Source of the DNA: Chloroflexota bacterium
Lineage (GTDB): Bacteria; Chloroflexota; Dehalococcoidia; Lucifugimonadales; UBA3495
Length of the DNA: 64,000 bases
Assembly: GCA_026710825.1 (NCBI GenBank)
Contig: JAPOQH010000121.1
Coordinates: 1-64,000 of the forward strand
Direction: 5' to 3'
The position numbers and the translations under genes were made by a program. Shown here piece after piece: positions 26,224 through 34,873 of this stretch (within the stretch, counting starts at the first letter, position 1; each line of letters starts with the position of its first letter). The notes under the pieces are model-generated. The model was not told where the DNA came from and made no database searches. It saw only the letters and a program-made list of their open reading frames with translations.

Positions 26224-27084
26224 ATGGACTACCAGTACATTCTGTACGACAAGGAACGAGTGTCCCGATTCGAAGGCAGTGGAGAACGAAGGCGGGAAAA
26301 GGTAGGGCATGTGGCGTTCCTGACGATGAACCGCCCCGAGGTTCTGAACGCGATGAACCGGGGACTCACTGAGGAGTTGCACGATGCCGTGCGGACGGCC
26401 AACGAGGACCCGGACATCGGCTGCATCGTGATCACGGGAGCGGACACGCATCCCCGTGTGCCGGCGTTTACCGCAGGTGGAGACATTCACCAACAGCGCG
26501 AAGACCAAGCGGCGCTGAATGCAGGAACGTTGACGCGCGACGACATGGACGCCCAATCCGCGAAACGCCAGCGGGGCAGTTACGAGGTGAGCGCTTCCGA
26601 CAAGCCGGTGATCGGGATGATCAACGGGTTGGCTTACGGTGGCGGAGCCGTGCTTTCGTCCTCGCTGGACATCCGGATTGGTTCCGACGCCGCACGATTC
26701 CGTTTTTTGGCTGCAGCCTACGGGCGCATTAATTCAACGTGGACGCTGGTAAATCAGGTGGGTTGGCCCCAAGCCAAGGAACTCCTGTTCACGGCCCGTA
26801 TCATCGAAGCCGAGGAAGCCTACCGAATCGGGCTTTTGAATCACTTGGTGCCGACCTATAAGTTGCGGCAAAAGACTATGGAGATCGCGACTGAGATCGC
26901 TACTAACGACATACCGTCGGTGATCGGCATCAAGCGGCTTCTACTTCAGCACATGGGCGGTTCGTTGGAACAGCAGTGGGCCAACGAGAGGGACTTCACC
27001 ACCAACGTGCTGCGCGGCACGCTGGCCGAGGAGGCATTCCCTGAGTTCCTGGCCCGCAGAGGCCGTCCCGTTAGCAGCGGTTAG
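26224..27084 (+). CDS. Enoyl-CoA hydratase/isomerase family protein
   Basis: A second crotonase, 286 aa. It has MNRPEVLNAMNRGL, the oxyanion motif FTAGGDIHQQRED, and INGLAYGGGAVLSSSLDIRIG at mid-sequence. The usual catalytic Glu region reads AAYGRINSTW, so a glutamate at the second position is not obvious and the chemistry may differ from hydration. The ATG of MDYQYI has AAGAGGAGCGG upstream; a frame extension of 13 codons is not favoured. It is transcribed away from nfeD and ends at a strong terminator. Confidence 0.87.
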   Translation: MDYQYILYDKERVSRFEGSGERRREKVGHVAFLTMNRPEVLNAMNRGLTEELHDAVRTANEDPDIGCIVITGADTHPRVPAFTAGGDIHQQREDQAALNAGTLTRDDMDAQSAKRQRGSYEVSASDKPVIGMINGLAYGGGAVLSSSLDIRIGSDAARFRFLAAAYGRINSTWTLVNQVGWPQAKELLFTARIIEAEEAYRIGLLNHLVPTYKLRQKTMEIATEIATNDIPSVIGIKRLLLQHMGGSLEQQWANERDFTTNVLRGTLAEEAFPEFLARRGRPVSSG

Positions 27085-27105
27085 AAACCACGCGACCCGA
27101 CATTG

Positions 27106-27138
27106 AAAACCCCTCCAGTCTGGCTGGAGGGGTTTTTT
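27106..27138 (+). terminator. Intrinsic terminator
   Basis: AAAACCCCTCCAG and CTGGAGGGGTTTT pair as a 13-bp stem, followed by T6 on the plus strand. The A-run on the other side makes it useful for the convergent hypothetical gene as well. Confidence 0.92.
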
Positions 27139-27140
27139 GA

Positions 27141-27536
27141 TCAAGCGTTGTCGCGTCGTCTTTGGAGGTGGCCCGGCAGCAGGTCGGTGTCGCCTTCCCA
27201 CACCAGATTGCCACCGGAATCGACGACTGAATACGAGACGGGCCGGCGAGGTGTCGGCTGAACTGAAACGCTGCGGCGGCGAAGTTCGGGTTGATCGGCT
27301 AGCAGATTGGTATCGCCTGCCCAAGAAACTTGACCGTCCGCATTCACCACCGAGTATGACACGGGCCGGTCGGTCGCCGCGCGATCTTCCCGTGGAATAG
27401 CGTAATCCAAATATCTGGTGGTCAGCGTGTTGGCGATGGGTTGCATTGGCGACATTACGCGGATCACGATTGGTTGATCCAAAATGTTTACGATCATCCG
27501 GTTCACCCGGTTGATATTATTTTGTACTATCGGCAT
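27141..27536 (-). CDS. Hypothetical protein with internal duplication
   Basis: A 131-aa protein with no recognised family. Its C-terminal half has two copies of a motif of about 24 residues: RPVSYSVVNADGQVSWAGD (near 78) and RPVSYSVVDSGGNLVWEGD (near 105), each followed by a Leu-Leu pair and a basic patch (RRR). The N-terminal half has hydrophobic stretches including RMIVNILDQPIVIRV but no clear membrane helix. The ATG chosen (MPIVQNN) follows AGGAG. It may be a small beta-structured repeat protein; function unknown. Confidence 0.7.
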   Translation of the reverse strand: MPIVQNNINRVNRMIVNILDQPIVIRVMSPMQPIANTLTTRYLDYAIPREDRAATDRPVSYSVVNADGQVSWAGDTNLLADQPELRRRSVSVQPTPRRPVSYSVVDSGGNLVWEGDTDLLPGHLQRRRDNA

Positions 27537-27653
27537 TCTCTGCTCCTGATTTCTGTCTCTACGCCCGCATTGTAACGGAAAAAGAGGCACAGAAACCATG
27601 GTGCCGGATTCGGCGCGCCGGTGCGCCGCCGAACGCAGAGCCAGGGACGCCGA

Positions 27654-28271
27654 TTAGCTATCCAGGGTCCCCTTGGTGCTCGGAACCTGGCCGACTGCGC
27701 GAGGGTCGGGTTCGACGGCGTCTCGGAGAGCCCTGGCTAAGGCTTTGCACAATGCCTCAGCCTTGTGGTGGGGACTCGTACCGGCAATTACCCTGGCGTG
27801 CAGATTGATACGCGCTTCAATCGCAAACGATTCGAGGAAATGCGCCACCAAATCGCCGGACAGGGTTTCGACCATGGTGTCATCCAAGGTAGTGTCGACC
27901 GTGGTGTATGGGCGTCCGCTCCAATCGACCGCTACCATGACCAGCGTTTCGTCCAGGGGAACGATGGCGTGTCCCATGCGGCGGATTCCTCGCGGTTCAC
28001 CGAGGGCTTGACCGAATGCCCGACCCAACATGATGCCGGTATCTTCCACCAGGTGGTGCCAGCCGACGTGGGTGTCGCCCTGGGCCTTGAGTTCGATATC
28101 GAAAAGCCCGTGGCGGGCGATCTGGCTGACCATATGGTCCAGGAAACCGTTGCCGGTGCCCACGTCATATTGTCCGGTGCCGTCCAGGTTGACGCTGACG
28201 GAGATGGTAGTTTCGGCGGTTGAACGCTCCAGGGCGGCTGTGCGGTTCGCGGAGTCGGGCGAGGCGGTCAT
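27654..28271 (-). CDS. hisB: Imidazoleglycerol-phosphate dehydratase
   Basis: A 205-aa monofunctional HisB, step six of histidine synthesis: it dehydrates imidazoleglycerol phosphate to imidazoleacetol phosphate. Metal-binding signatures are visible: GNGFLDHMVSQIARHG, HVGWHHLVEDTG and SPHHKAEALCKALARAL at the C-terminus. There is no fused phosphatase domain. Its start lies 2 bp after hisC, so it is the last gene of the his operon. Confidence 0.95.
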   Translation of the reverse strand: MTASPDSANRTAALERSTAETTISVSVNLDGTGQYDVGTGNGFLDHMVSQIARHGLFDIELKAQGDTHVGWHHLVEDTGIMLGRAFGQALGEPRGIRRMGHAIVPLDETLVMVAVDWSGRPYTTVDTTLDDTMVETLSGDLVAHFLESFAIEARINLHARVIAGTSPHHKAEALCKALARALRDAVEPDPRAVGQVPSTKGTLDS

Positions 28272-28273
28272 GG

Positions 28274-29368
28274 TCAGTTAGCCCCGAGGACCTCGCGGAA
28301 ACCGGCAACGACGGCATCGGTCTCCTCGGGTTTGCCGACACTGGAGCGGATGTAGTCGCGCAGCAGGTCGTTGTCGAAATAGCGCAGGAAAACACCGCGA
28401 CGGCACATGGCCTCGTACACCTCGCGACCGCGGCCGTCCGGCATCTTGCACAGGATGAAATTCGCCTGTGAGGGCCACACGGTGATCCCGGGAATCTCGC
28501 AGAGCAGGCGGTACATGCGACCGCGTTCTTTCACGATTGCGTCCACCCGTTCAAGAAGGTTCCGAGTGTCCGCCAGCGAGGCCAACAAGGCGACTTCCGC
28601 CGCGAGGTTTACATTGTACGGCGGCTTCACTCCCATCATGGTCGCGGCCAGTTCGGCGTCCATCGCGCCGGCCCCGATACGCAGCCCGGCGAGTCCGGCC
28701 CATTTGCTGAACGTTCGAAGCACTACCAGATTCCGATACTCGGAGAGGAGAGGCATCAGGGTTTGGCCGCAGAAATCGTAGTAGGCCTCGTCAGCCACCA
28801 CTAGAAGACCTGTGTCGAGCAGCGCACGGGCCTGTGCTTCCGTAACGAGATTGCCAGTCGGATTGTTGGGGCTCGGGAAGAAGATCGCCTTGGTCCGGGG
28901 GTTGATGGCGCCTTTGATGGCCTCAATGTCGATGTCGAAGTTGTCATCACGGGGGACGGACACCGCGTGGGCGCCGGCAACGTCGGCGGAAAACGAGTAC
29001 ATGCCGAACGTTGGCACCGGAATGATTATTTCGTCGTCAGTGGCGAGGAACATCCGCATCAACAGGTCGATGATCTCGTCGCTGCCGTTGCCGGCAACAA
29101 TGTTGTCCTCGTCGACTCCGAGGTATTCGGACAGTGCGGTCCGAAGCCGCCGCTGTGCCGGGTCCGGGTAGAGGTTGTAATCGGTAAAAGCGCCCAATGC
29201 CTCAACCACCTGCGGCGATGGTCCGTAGGGATTTTCGTTACCGTTGAGTCGGATCACCCTCTCCAACGGGATTCCTGCCTCCTCCGCCAGCGTTTCGCTG
29301 GGCGAGACGCCCTGGTAGGTCTTCAGGCGGCTGATGTGGGGCAGCAACAGTTCTTCAATGTCGGGCAT
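28274..29368 (-). CDS. hisC: Histidinol-phosphate aminotransferase
   Basis: A 364-aa fold-type I PLP enzyme converting imidazoleacetol phosphate to histidinol phosphate. It has RLNGNENPYGPSPQV near the start, VAGNGSDEIIDLLMR, FPSPNNPTGNLV, VADEAYYDF and the PLP-lysine region TFSKWAGLAGLRIGA. Starts at ATG with GGAAGGA. It lies 41 bp downstream of hisD and 2 bp upstream of hisB in the same operon. Confidence 0.95.
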   Translation of the reverse strand: MPDIEELLLPHISRLKTYQGVSPSETLAEEAGIPLERVIRLNGNENPYGPSPQVVEALGAFTDYNLYPDPAQRRLRTALSEYLGVDEDNIVAGNGSDEIIDLLMRMFLATDDEIIIPVPTFGMYSFSADVAGAHAVSVPRDDNFDIDIEAIKGAINPRTKAIFFPSPNNPTGNLVTEAQARALLDTGLLVVADEAYYDFCGQTLMPLLSEYRNLVVLRTFSKWAGLAGLRIGAGAMDAELAATMMGVKPPYNVNLAAEVALLASLADTRNLLERVDAIVKERGRMYRLLCEIPGITVWPSQANFILCKMPDGRGREVYEAMCRRGVFLRYFDNDLLRDYIRSSVGKPEETDAVVAGFREVLGAN

Positions 29369-29409
29369 CGTTGCGTCGTCCTTCCGCGCGGTTGGTCGAT
29401 GAAGTAGGG

Positions 29410-30756
29410 CTATCGTGATTTGGTTGCGGCGAGGTGATCCAGTCGCGCCTGAACCGCTCCGGCGTGGCCTGGGAGGCCTTCAGCCTCGGCTATGCGGACC
29501 GCTGCGGGTCCCAGGTCCGAGAACAGGTGTGGACTGAGCCCTACGACGGGCATGGTTCGCAGGAAATGGTGGACACTAAGGGCTGAGCTGAAACGGGCCG
29601 TGCCACCGGTGGGCATCACATGGGAAGGGCCCGCGATGTAATCTCCCATCACCTCGGGGGAGAACTCGCCAAGGAACAAACCCCCAGCGTTGCGGATCTG
29701 TCCGGCCCAGGCCCAGGGATCGGAGACCATGAGGCACAGGTGTTCCGGTGCGATGCGATTGGCCACGGCGACCGCTTCCTCGAAGTCGCCCACCAGTACG
29801 ATGCAGCCCTGCCGCTCGAGTGAATGTCTAATCGTGTCCGCCCGCGGGTTGGGCTCAATTTGTGCGTCCAGTTCAGACTCTATGGCAGCCACCAATGAGT
29901 TCGAATCGGTCACAAGGATCGCGGAGGCCATCGGGTCGTGTTCGGCTTGGGCGATCAAGTCGGCAGCGCAAAAGACCGGATTCGCAGTCGCATCCGCCAA
30001 CACGATGGTCTCGGTAGGCCCGAACACGCCGTCGATGTCAACCTGACCCTGCACCATTCGCTTGGCGTAGGCTACGAAAACATTGCCGGGTCCACAGATC
30101 TTGTCGACCTTGCGGATGCTTTCGGTACCGTAGGCCAAGGCGCCGATGGCGGGTACGCCGCCAATTTGATAAACGGCGTCGACACCAGCGATTCGGGCCG
30201 CCGCCAGCACCGTTGTGTTCAGGGGTTCGTTGCCACGGCGTGGTGTAGTGAGCACGACCTCCTTGACGCCGGCCACGCGTGCCGGAATGGCGGTCATCAA
30301 CACGGTGGACGGATACGCGGCGGTTCCCCCTGGCGCGTACAGCCCGACTCGTTCCAGGGGACGCACCAACTCGCCGAGGCCGCCGCCGAGGTCGACCCAG
30401 TCGCGGGGTAACGTCGCCTCATGGAAGCTGGTGATGCGGTCGGCCGCCAGTTTCAGGGCGTGTTTCAAATCGGCGGGCGTAGATTCCCAAGCGGCCTCCA
30501 ATTCATCGGCCGGGATTTCCAGATCTTCAAGGTCGGCATCGTCCAGCAGTTTGGCGTAACGGCGAGCGGCCGAGTCGCCTTCGGCCCGAACGTCTCGAAG
30601 CATCTGCAGAACCGAAGATTCTGGAGTCGCGTCATCGCCAAACAGTTTGCGGGTGCGCCGCAATACTGTCTCGGGCAACGATGACAGGTCGAGAGGATCG
30701 ATGCGAGTAAGGACTGAATCCGCGGCGGCAAGCCCACGCACTTTTTTAAGTTGCAC
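29410..30756 (-). CDS. hisD: Histidinol dehydrogenase
   Basis: A 448-aa zinc enzyme making the last two oxidations from histidinol to histidine. Family hallmarks are GLYAPGGTAAYPSTVLM, GVDAVYQIGGVPAIGALAYG, KICGPGNVFVAYAKRMV, DLIAQAEHDPMASAI, and the C-terminal PEHLCL and PSHVMPTGGTARF. It starts at GTG after GGGAG and overlaps the preceding phospholipase-like gene by 11 bp, so translation is coupled. Confidence 0.96.
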   Translation of the reverse strand: MQLKKVRGLAAADSVLTRIDPLDLSSLPETVLRRTRKLFGDDATPESSVLQMLRDVRAEGDSAARRYAKLLDDADLEDLEIPADELEAAWESTPADLKHALKLAADRITSFHEATLPRDWVDLGGGLGELVRPLERVGLYAPGGTAAYPSTVLMTAIPARVAGVKEVVLTTPRRGNEPLNTTVLAAARIAGVDAVYQIGGVPAIGALAYGTESIRKVDKICGPGNVFVAYAKRMVQGQVDIDGVFGPTETIVLADATANPVFCAADLIAQAEHDPMASAILVTDSNSLVAAIESELDAQIEPNPRADTIRHSLERQGCIVLVGDFEEAVAVANRIAPEHLCLMVSDPWAWAGQIRNAGGLFLGEFSPEVMGDYIAGPSHVMPTGGTARFSSALSVHHFLRTMPVVGLSPHLFSDLGPAAVRIAEAEGLPGHAGAVQARLDHLAATKSR

Positions 30757-31507
30757 TGAGATACTCCCGCGCTTGTACCTTGGTTTCGTCGATCACACGC
30801 TGGCGGTAATTGTCTACCAATTCACGAGGTATGCGCTCGTACACCCGCTCCAGACTTTTCGGCATCTGCTCGAGGAATCCGTCAACGACAAATTGAACCT
30901 CGTCGTTGTCCCGATACATGCGATTCAACGCGCGTTTGAGCCGTTCCCACGTGAAGTCCCACCCCAACAGTCGAGCGACCCATCCACGCCACTCATCGAT
31001 GAGCTCATCCTCCAAGAACGCCAAAGCGGGCATGGTTTCTACGGCGGCGATCGCGTCGTTCTGGTTCGACATTCCCCCGTTCTCGCTGAGCACGGCGCGA
31101 TCCATGTCCAATTGGAGAGCGCGGTCCCAAATATGCGCTTCGACTTCGGTGTCGGTTACCAGGTTGTCGGGATCGAAATGGGGACGGAACATCGTCGTGA
31201 TCCACATCTCGTCAGCTATCAGATGACTCACGTAACCCAACAGGAAGGCTCTGGTTTCCGGAGACAGACCGTTATCGGCCCCGGCCAGGTGCGGATGCAA
31301 TTCAAACATCCTGTCAACGCCCGTACCCACCCGCGTGACGGACAGGTCCGAAAAGTGAGTGCGGGCCCGCTCCCACTTGGTCATGGCACGGATGTCAGGG
31401 GTGGTCGACCCGAGGTACGCCGCGCCGGGGTGGTCATGCACGTAACCCCAATCCAGTTCGATGGCGACCTGCTGGCATATGTAGATGTGCATCGGGAGGT
31501 TAGGCAT
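30746..31507 (-). CDS. Zinc-dependent phospholipase C-like protein
   Basis: A 253-aa alpha-helical protein resembling the bacterial zinc-dependent phospholipase C fold. HIYICQQVA near the start, AAYLGSTTPDIRAM, and GYVSHLIADEMW provide the His and Asp metal-ligand candidates. The rest is helical and acidic. It has no signal peptide, so a cytoplasmic role is likely; the true substrate is unknown. It overlaps hisG by 8 bp and hisD by 11 bp, an unusual insertion in a histidine operon. Start chosen at MPNLPMH. Confidence 0.75.
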   Translation of the reverse strand: MPNLPMHIYICQQVAIELDWGYVHDHPGAAYLGSTTPDIRAMTKWERARTHFSDLSVTRVGTGVDRMFELHPHLAGADNGLSPETRAFLLGYVSHLIADEMWITTMFRPHFDPDNLVTDTEVEAHIWDRALQLDMDRAVLSENGGMSNQNDAIAAVETMPALAFLEDELIDEWRGWVARLLGWDFTWERLKRALNRMYRDNDEVQFVVDGFLEQMPKSLERVYERIPRELVDNYRQRVIDETKVQAREYLSAT

Positions 31508-32519
31508 TTTTCGCCGAGCCTCCGTTGCGCGCGGCGATGCGCTCCATGAATGTGTCGAACGCCTGCGATTGCCCCTTGAACAGATAGGAAAGTTGGGCTG
31601 CCGCGATGTCCACGCCGCCACATTCCCGGAGGTGTTCAACGACGTCCAGCAGCCGGTTCTTACGGATGAGCAGGGACACCGCGTACCAATCCTCTTCTTC
31701 GACGCTGAATACGCGCGCGACCGTCGGTCCCTGGATGCCGGCGATATCGGGGCGAGCGAGAATCATTGCACTGACGTCTTCCGCAGAGCGTCCCTGCACG
31801 TTAGCTGTGATGCGGTAGTAGGGTTCCGCTCGCAGGTGGGCCTCCAACATCTCAGTGAACGCCTGGGCCAGCCGCAGGTCGCTGGGATTGCCTGCCAGGG
31901 TCGCAGTGTTGGCGATCAGGCACGCCTGGGAGGTCAAGATGGTCCCGCCGTCGACGGTTTTCAAACGGTTTTCCCGCAGCGTGGTGCCCGTGGCGGAAAG
32001 ATCGGCAATCAAGTCAGCGTAACCGGCAATGGGAGCGGCTTCCAGCGTGCCGCTGACGGCAACGAGCGAAAAGTGGTTGATGCCGCGTTCAAACAGGTAA
32101 CTCGTCAGCAAGCGTGGATATTTGGTGGCGATGCGAAGTTGGCGACCGTAGGCATGGAACTCCAGCGCCAAGTCGGCCAGGTCGTCGATGGACGTGACGT
32201 CCAACCATGATTCAGGTACGGCGAGGACATAGTCGCAGCGGCCGAACTCCAGGTCTTCCATCACGGGGACCACAGCATCGTCGTCCAGGCGATATTCGAT
32301 CAGGCGATCAAGGCCGGTAATGCCCATGTCAGCGCTGCCTTCCTCGACCTTGGTGGTTATGTCGGCGGTGCGCTGAAACAGTACGTCGATACCGGGGATC
32401 GATGGGATGGAGCCGGTGTAGCGACGCGAGTTGGGGCGATTAACCTTGACGCCGCAGGAGTCCAGGAACCGCATAGTTGGTTCGCCCAGTTCACCGTCGC
32501 TTGGAATTACCAGTCTCAA
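31500..32519 (-). CDS. hisG: ATP phosphoribosyltransferase, long form
   Basis: A 339-aa HisG, first and feedback-controlled step of histidine synthesis (ATP plus PRPP). The catalytic domains contain MGITGLDRLIEY, FGRCDYVLAVPE and IVTGT-like positions read here as VAVSGTLEAAPIAG. A C-terminal ACT-like domain (about 235-320: YYRITANVQGRSAED, then ARVFSVEEEDWYAVSLLI) marks the long, self-regulated form. It starts at TTG with only a weak ribosome site. A HisZ-like gene precedes it by 12 bp, although long HisG normally needs no HisZ. Confidence 0.92.
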   Translation of the reverse strand: MRLVIPSDGELGEPTMRFLDSCGVKVNRPNSRRYTGSIPSIPGIDVLFQRTADITTKVEEGSADMGITGLDRLIEYRLDDDAVVPVMEDLEFGRCDYVLAVPESWLDVTSIDDLADLALEFHAYGRQLRIATKYPRLLTSYLFERGINHFSLVAVSGTLEAAPIAGYADLIADLSATGTTLRENRLKTVDGGTILTSQACLIANTATLAGNPSDLRLAQAFTEMLEAHLRAEPYYRITANVQGRSAEDVSAMILARPDIAGIQGPTVARVFSVEEEDWYAVSLLIRKNRLLDVVEHLRECGGVDIAAAQLSYLFKGQSQAFDTFMERIAARNGGSAKNA

Positions 32520-32531
32520 TTCAGCACCCGG

Positions 32532-33944
32532 TCACACGGTGATTGTACTCGAATATCCCGACGGCGAGGCGGCATCATCAAGTTGCAACACGGCGATCCC
32601 CCCTTGCTTGCGGATTTCAGCCGCCCTGCGCAGCGCTGCGGCGTTCGTGCCTGGGGATTCCGGCCTCACCAGCACTGCATCGAATTCGGACGATTGAGTC
32701 TCCGAATTGGGCATCTGTGTCAACAGCGACTCGAGGGTGTATGCGAAACCCAAGGCTGGCACAGGCTCGCTGCCACCCAACGCCAGGGCCAGAGCATCGT
32801 ATCGGCCTCCGCCTCCGAGAATCGCTCCATCGCGTCCAACGACGTCGAATATGATGCCGTTGTAGTAGGCAATTCCCCTGGCGAGGGAAAAATCGATTTC
32901 AAACTTTCCAGCCAGCGAAGGCTGTTGACCAACCAATTCAACCAATTCTGCCAGGCGGTCGCAGGCGTGGGGATCGGCGCCGGCTGTCGCAACGATGCTT
33001 TTTACCTGGGCCACGGTGTCCACCGGGTTGCCATGGACGCGGGCTAGTTGGCCTGCCAGCGCCAGACCGTTCTCTATAGCATCAGCCGCATCGCCGCCGC
33101 GGAGTTTGCGCAGGAGCCTGTCGACAATCTCGTCGGGAGATCGTCGCCCCAGTGGGATATCGGGGGTGCTGTTCCAACGCATGAACCCCGCCAGTACTGA
33201 CCGTGCGACTCCATCTGGGAGGCCGGCCACCGCGTCCGCAAGGTCCACCTCATCCGTAGGCAGCCCCCGACCGGACACGATGTGCAACTCATCGGCGCGT
33301 TTCAATATGCCCGCGAGATTCTCCGCTCCGTCGCCGATACGGTTCATGTTGGCTACTATGAACGCTCGCGCCCGCTCCGTTAAGCCGATGGTGTCGAGTA
33401 CGCTGTCCAAAACGTCCAAATCGGCCAGTCGCACCCGATAATCGGCCATTCCGAGTTCGGCAGGGATCTCGGCGGCCAGGGACAGCAACTCGGCGTCGGC
33501 GAGAATGTTACGGGTACCGATCAATTCGGCGCCAACCTGCGTGAATTGACCGCTGTTGATCGCCGGTGGCGGATTGCCCAGGTCGTAACGAAATACCGGG
33601 CCGGCGTATTGCCAGCGAACGACTGAGCCTCGGTCCGCGTCCGCCGTTGACTCCAGGTAGTGCCTCATGGTCGAGGATGTGAACTCTGGTCGCAGGCTCA
33701 CTGATGTCGATCCGGGGTCATTGAACGAGTACATCTGGGACGCCAGTTCCCCGCCCGACTTGCGCAGGAACAGCTCAGTAGCTTCCAGGATGGGCACGTC
33801 CAGATTATGGTACCCGTATCGCCCTATCAGGTCTGACAACCGGGATTGTGTCGCCTGTTTAAGGCGGTATGCGGCGTCGGAAGTGTCCCTCATGCCGGGG
33901 ACGCGGCGCACGGGGTTCGGGACGACTGGAGCGGCGGAAATCAT
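32532..33944 (-). CDS. hisZ: HisZ-like ATP phosphoribosyltransferase regulatory subunit
   Basis: A 470-aa class II aminoacyl-tRNA-synthetase paralogue. It keeps motif 2 as RWQYAGPVFRYD, GGGRYDALA and a motif 3-like GFAYTLESLL. It lacks the RPQxGRxRQF segment of true HisS, reading NPPPAINSGQFTQVGAE. The RGLDYY motif reads ARGIAYYNG. A shortened anticodon-binding-like tail remains. These point to HisZ, but a divergent HisS is possible. The start is unsure: ATG here has no ribosome site, but TACAAT lies 8 bases upstream, so a leaderless transcript is likely; a GTG at 33992 is the alternative. Confidence 0.72.
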   Translation of the reverse strand: MISAAPVVPNPVRRVPGMRDTSDAAYRLKQATQSRLSDLIGRYGYHNLDVPILEATELFLRKSGGELASQMYSFNDPGSTSVSLRPEFTSSTMRHYLESTADADRGSVVRWQYAGPVFRYDLGNPPPAINSGQFTQVGAELIGTRNILADAELLSLAAEIPAELGMADYRVRLADLDVLDSVLDTIGLTERARAFIVANMNRIGDGAENLAGILKRADELHIVSGRGLPTDEVDLADAVAGLPDGVARSVLAGFMRWNSTPDIPLGRRSPDEIVDRLLRKLRGGDAADAIENGLALAGQLARVHGNPVDTVAQVKSIVATAGADPHACDRLAELVELVGQQPSLAGKFEIDFSLARGIAYYNGIIFDVVGRDGAILGGGGRYDALALALGGSEPVPALGFAYTLESLLTQMPNSETQSSEFDAVLVRPESPGTNAAALRRAAEIRKQGGIAVLQLDDAASPSGYSSTITV

Positions 33945-34063
33945 CGTCGGATATTGTAACACCAACGCATATTCGGACGTATCGGATGTCACTCAATGAC
34001 CGGGTTGCATCAAACGGGCCCGCGCACTTTCCCTTTTGGCGAATATGGACCGAGTGCAGGCGT

Positions 34064-34846
34064 TCACGGGTGGGCGTTCGAGCCGCCGTCAATGTACACC
34101 GGCTGCCCACTGGGGTAATCGCAGTGCGGGGAGCACAGATACACCAACATAGCGGCCAGATCGCGGGGATGTCCTTTGCGGCGCATTGGCGTGTACCGAA
34201 CCAGAAGCTCCTCGCGTTGGGTATCCAGAGGGATATCATCAGCCGTGGACCAGCCGGACCCGACGGCATTGACGCGGATTTCGCTGCGTCCCCATTCCAC
34301 GGCGAACGACCGGGTGAGGGAGAGGACGGCTGCCTGGGTCGCGCTGTACGCGGAGCAATTGATCACGGCGCGCTCTGCCAAGTTGGAGATGACGTTGACA
34401 ATGCGACCATACCGCTGCGCCAACATCTGTCGACCTATCGCCTGGTTGAGCATGAAAGTGGCGCGCACGTTCCGGGAGTTCAGCTCGTCCCATTCCTCCA
34501 TCGAGATCTCGGCGGCCGGCTTGGCGAAAAAGCTGCGAGTATCATTTACGAGGATGTCGACGCGGGGATAGCTGCTGGCGAATGATGCCAGGACATCCGA
34601 GGCTCCGTCTGGACTGTCCCAACGGCCGGCATATCCCGGAGTTGCCAGGCCCGTTGTTGCAGACACCGCCGAACGGATCGCGTCCACGGCGTCCTGGTGG
34701 CGCCCTACGGCGAATACGTTCGCGCCGGCCTCTGCCAACGCAGCGGCGAGCTGCGGGGTTTCCTTACCCCCGGAGGACGCAACGATGGACGTGTGGCCGC
34801 GCAGGCTGTATTCCGCCGGGAGGTACTTCGGGATGTTGGTCGGCAC
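34064..34846 (-). CDS. SDR-family protein lacking key catalytic residues
   Basis: A 260-aa short-chain dehydrogenase/reductase fold. The cofactor glycine motif is degenerate (VASSGGKETPQLAAALAEAG instead of TGxxxGxG), NNAG reads VNDTRSF, and the catalytic YxxxK reads YSATQ, so the lysine is Gln. The later AVEWGRSEIRVNAVGSG and C-terminal YIDGGSN are normal. It is likely a pseudoenzyme or uses altered chemistry. The start is GTG after GAGGA. It is 27 bp downstream of a normal SDR in the glyS-birA gene string. Confidence 0.82.
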   Translation of the reverse strand: MPTNIPKYLPAEYSLRGHTSIVASSGGKETPQLAAALAEAGANVFAVGRHQDAVDAIRSAVSATTGLATPGYAGRWDSPDGASDVLASFASSYPRVDILVNDTRSFFAKPAAEISMEEWDELNSRNVRATFMLNQAIGRQMLAQRYGRIVNVISNLAERAVINCSAYSATQAAVLSLTRSFAVEWGRSEIRVNAVGSGWSTADDIPLDTQREELLVRYTPMRRKGHPRDLAAMLVYLCSPHCDYPSGQPVYIDGGSNAHP

Positions 34847-34873
34847 GATTTTGCGTTCCTCAGGCCTGCGGTG

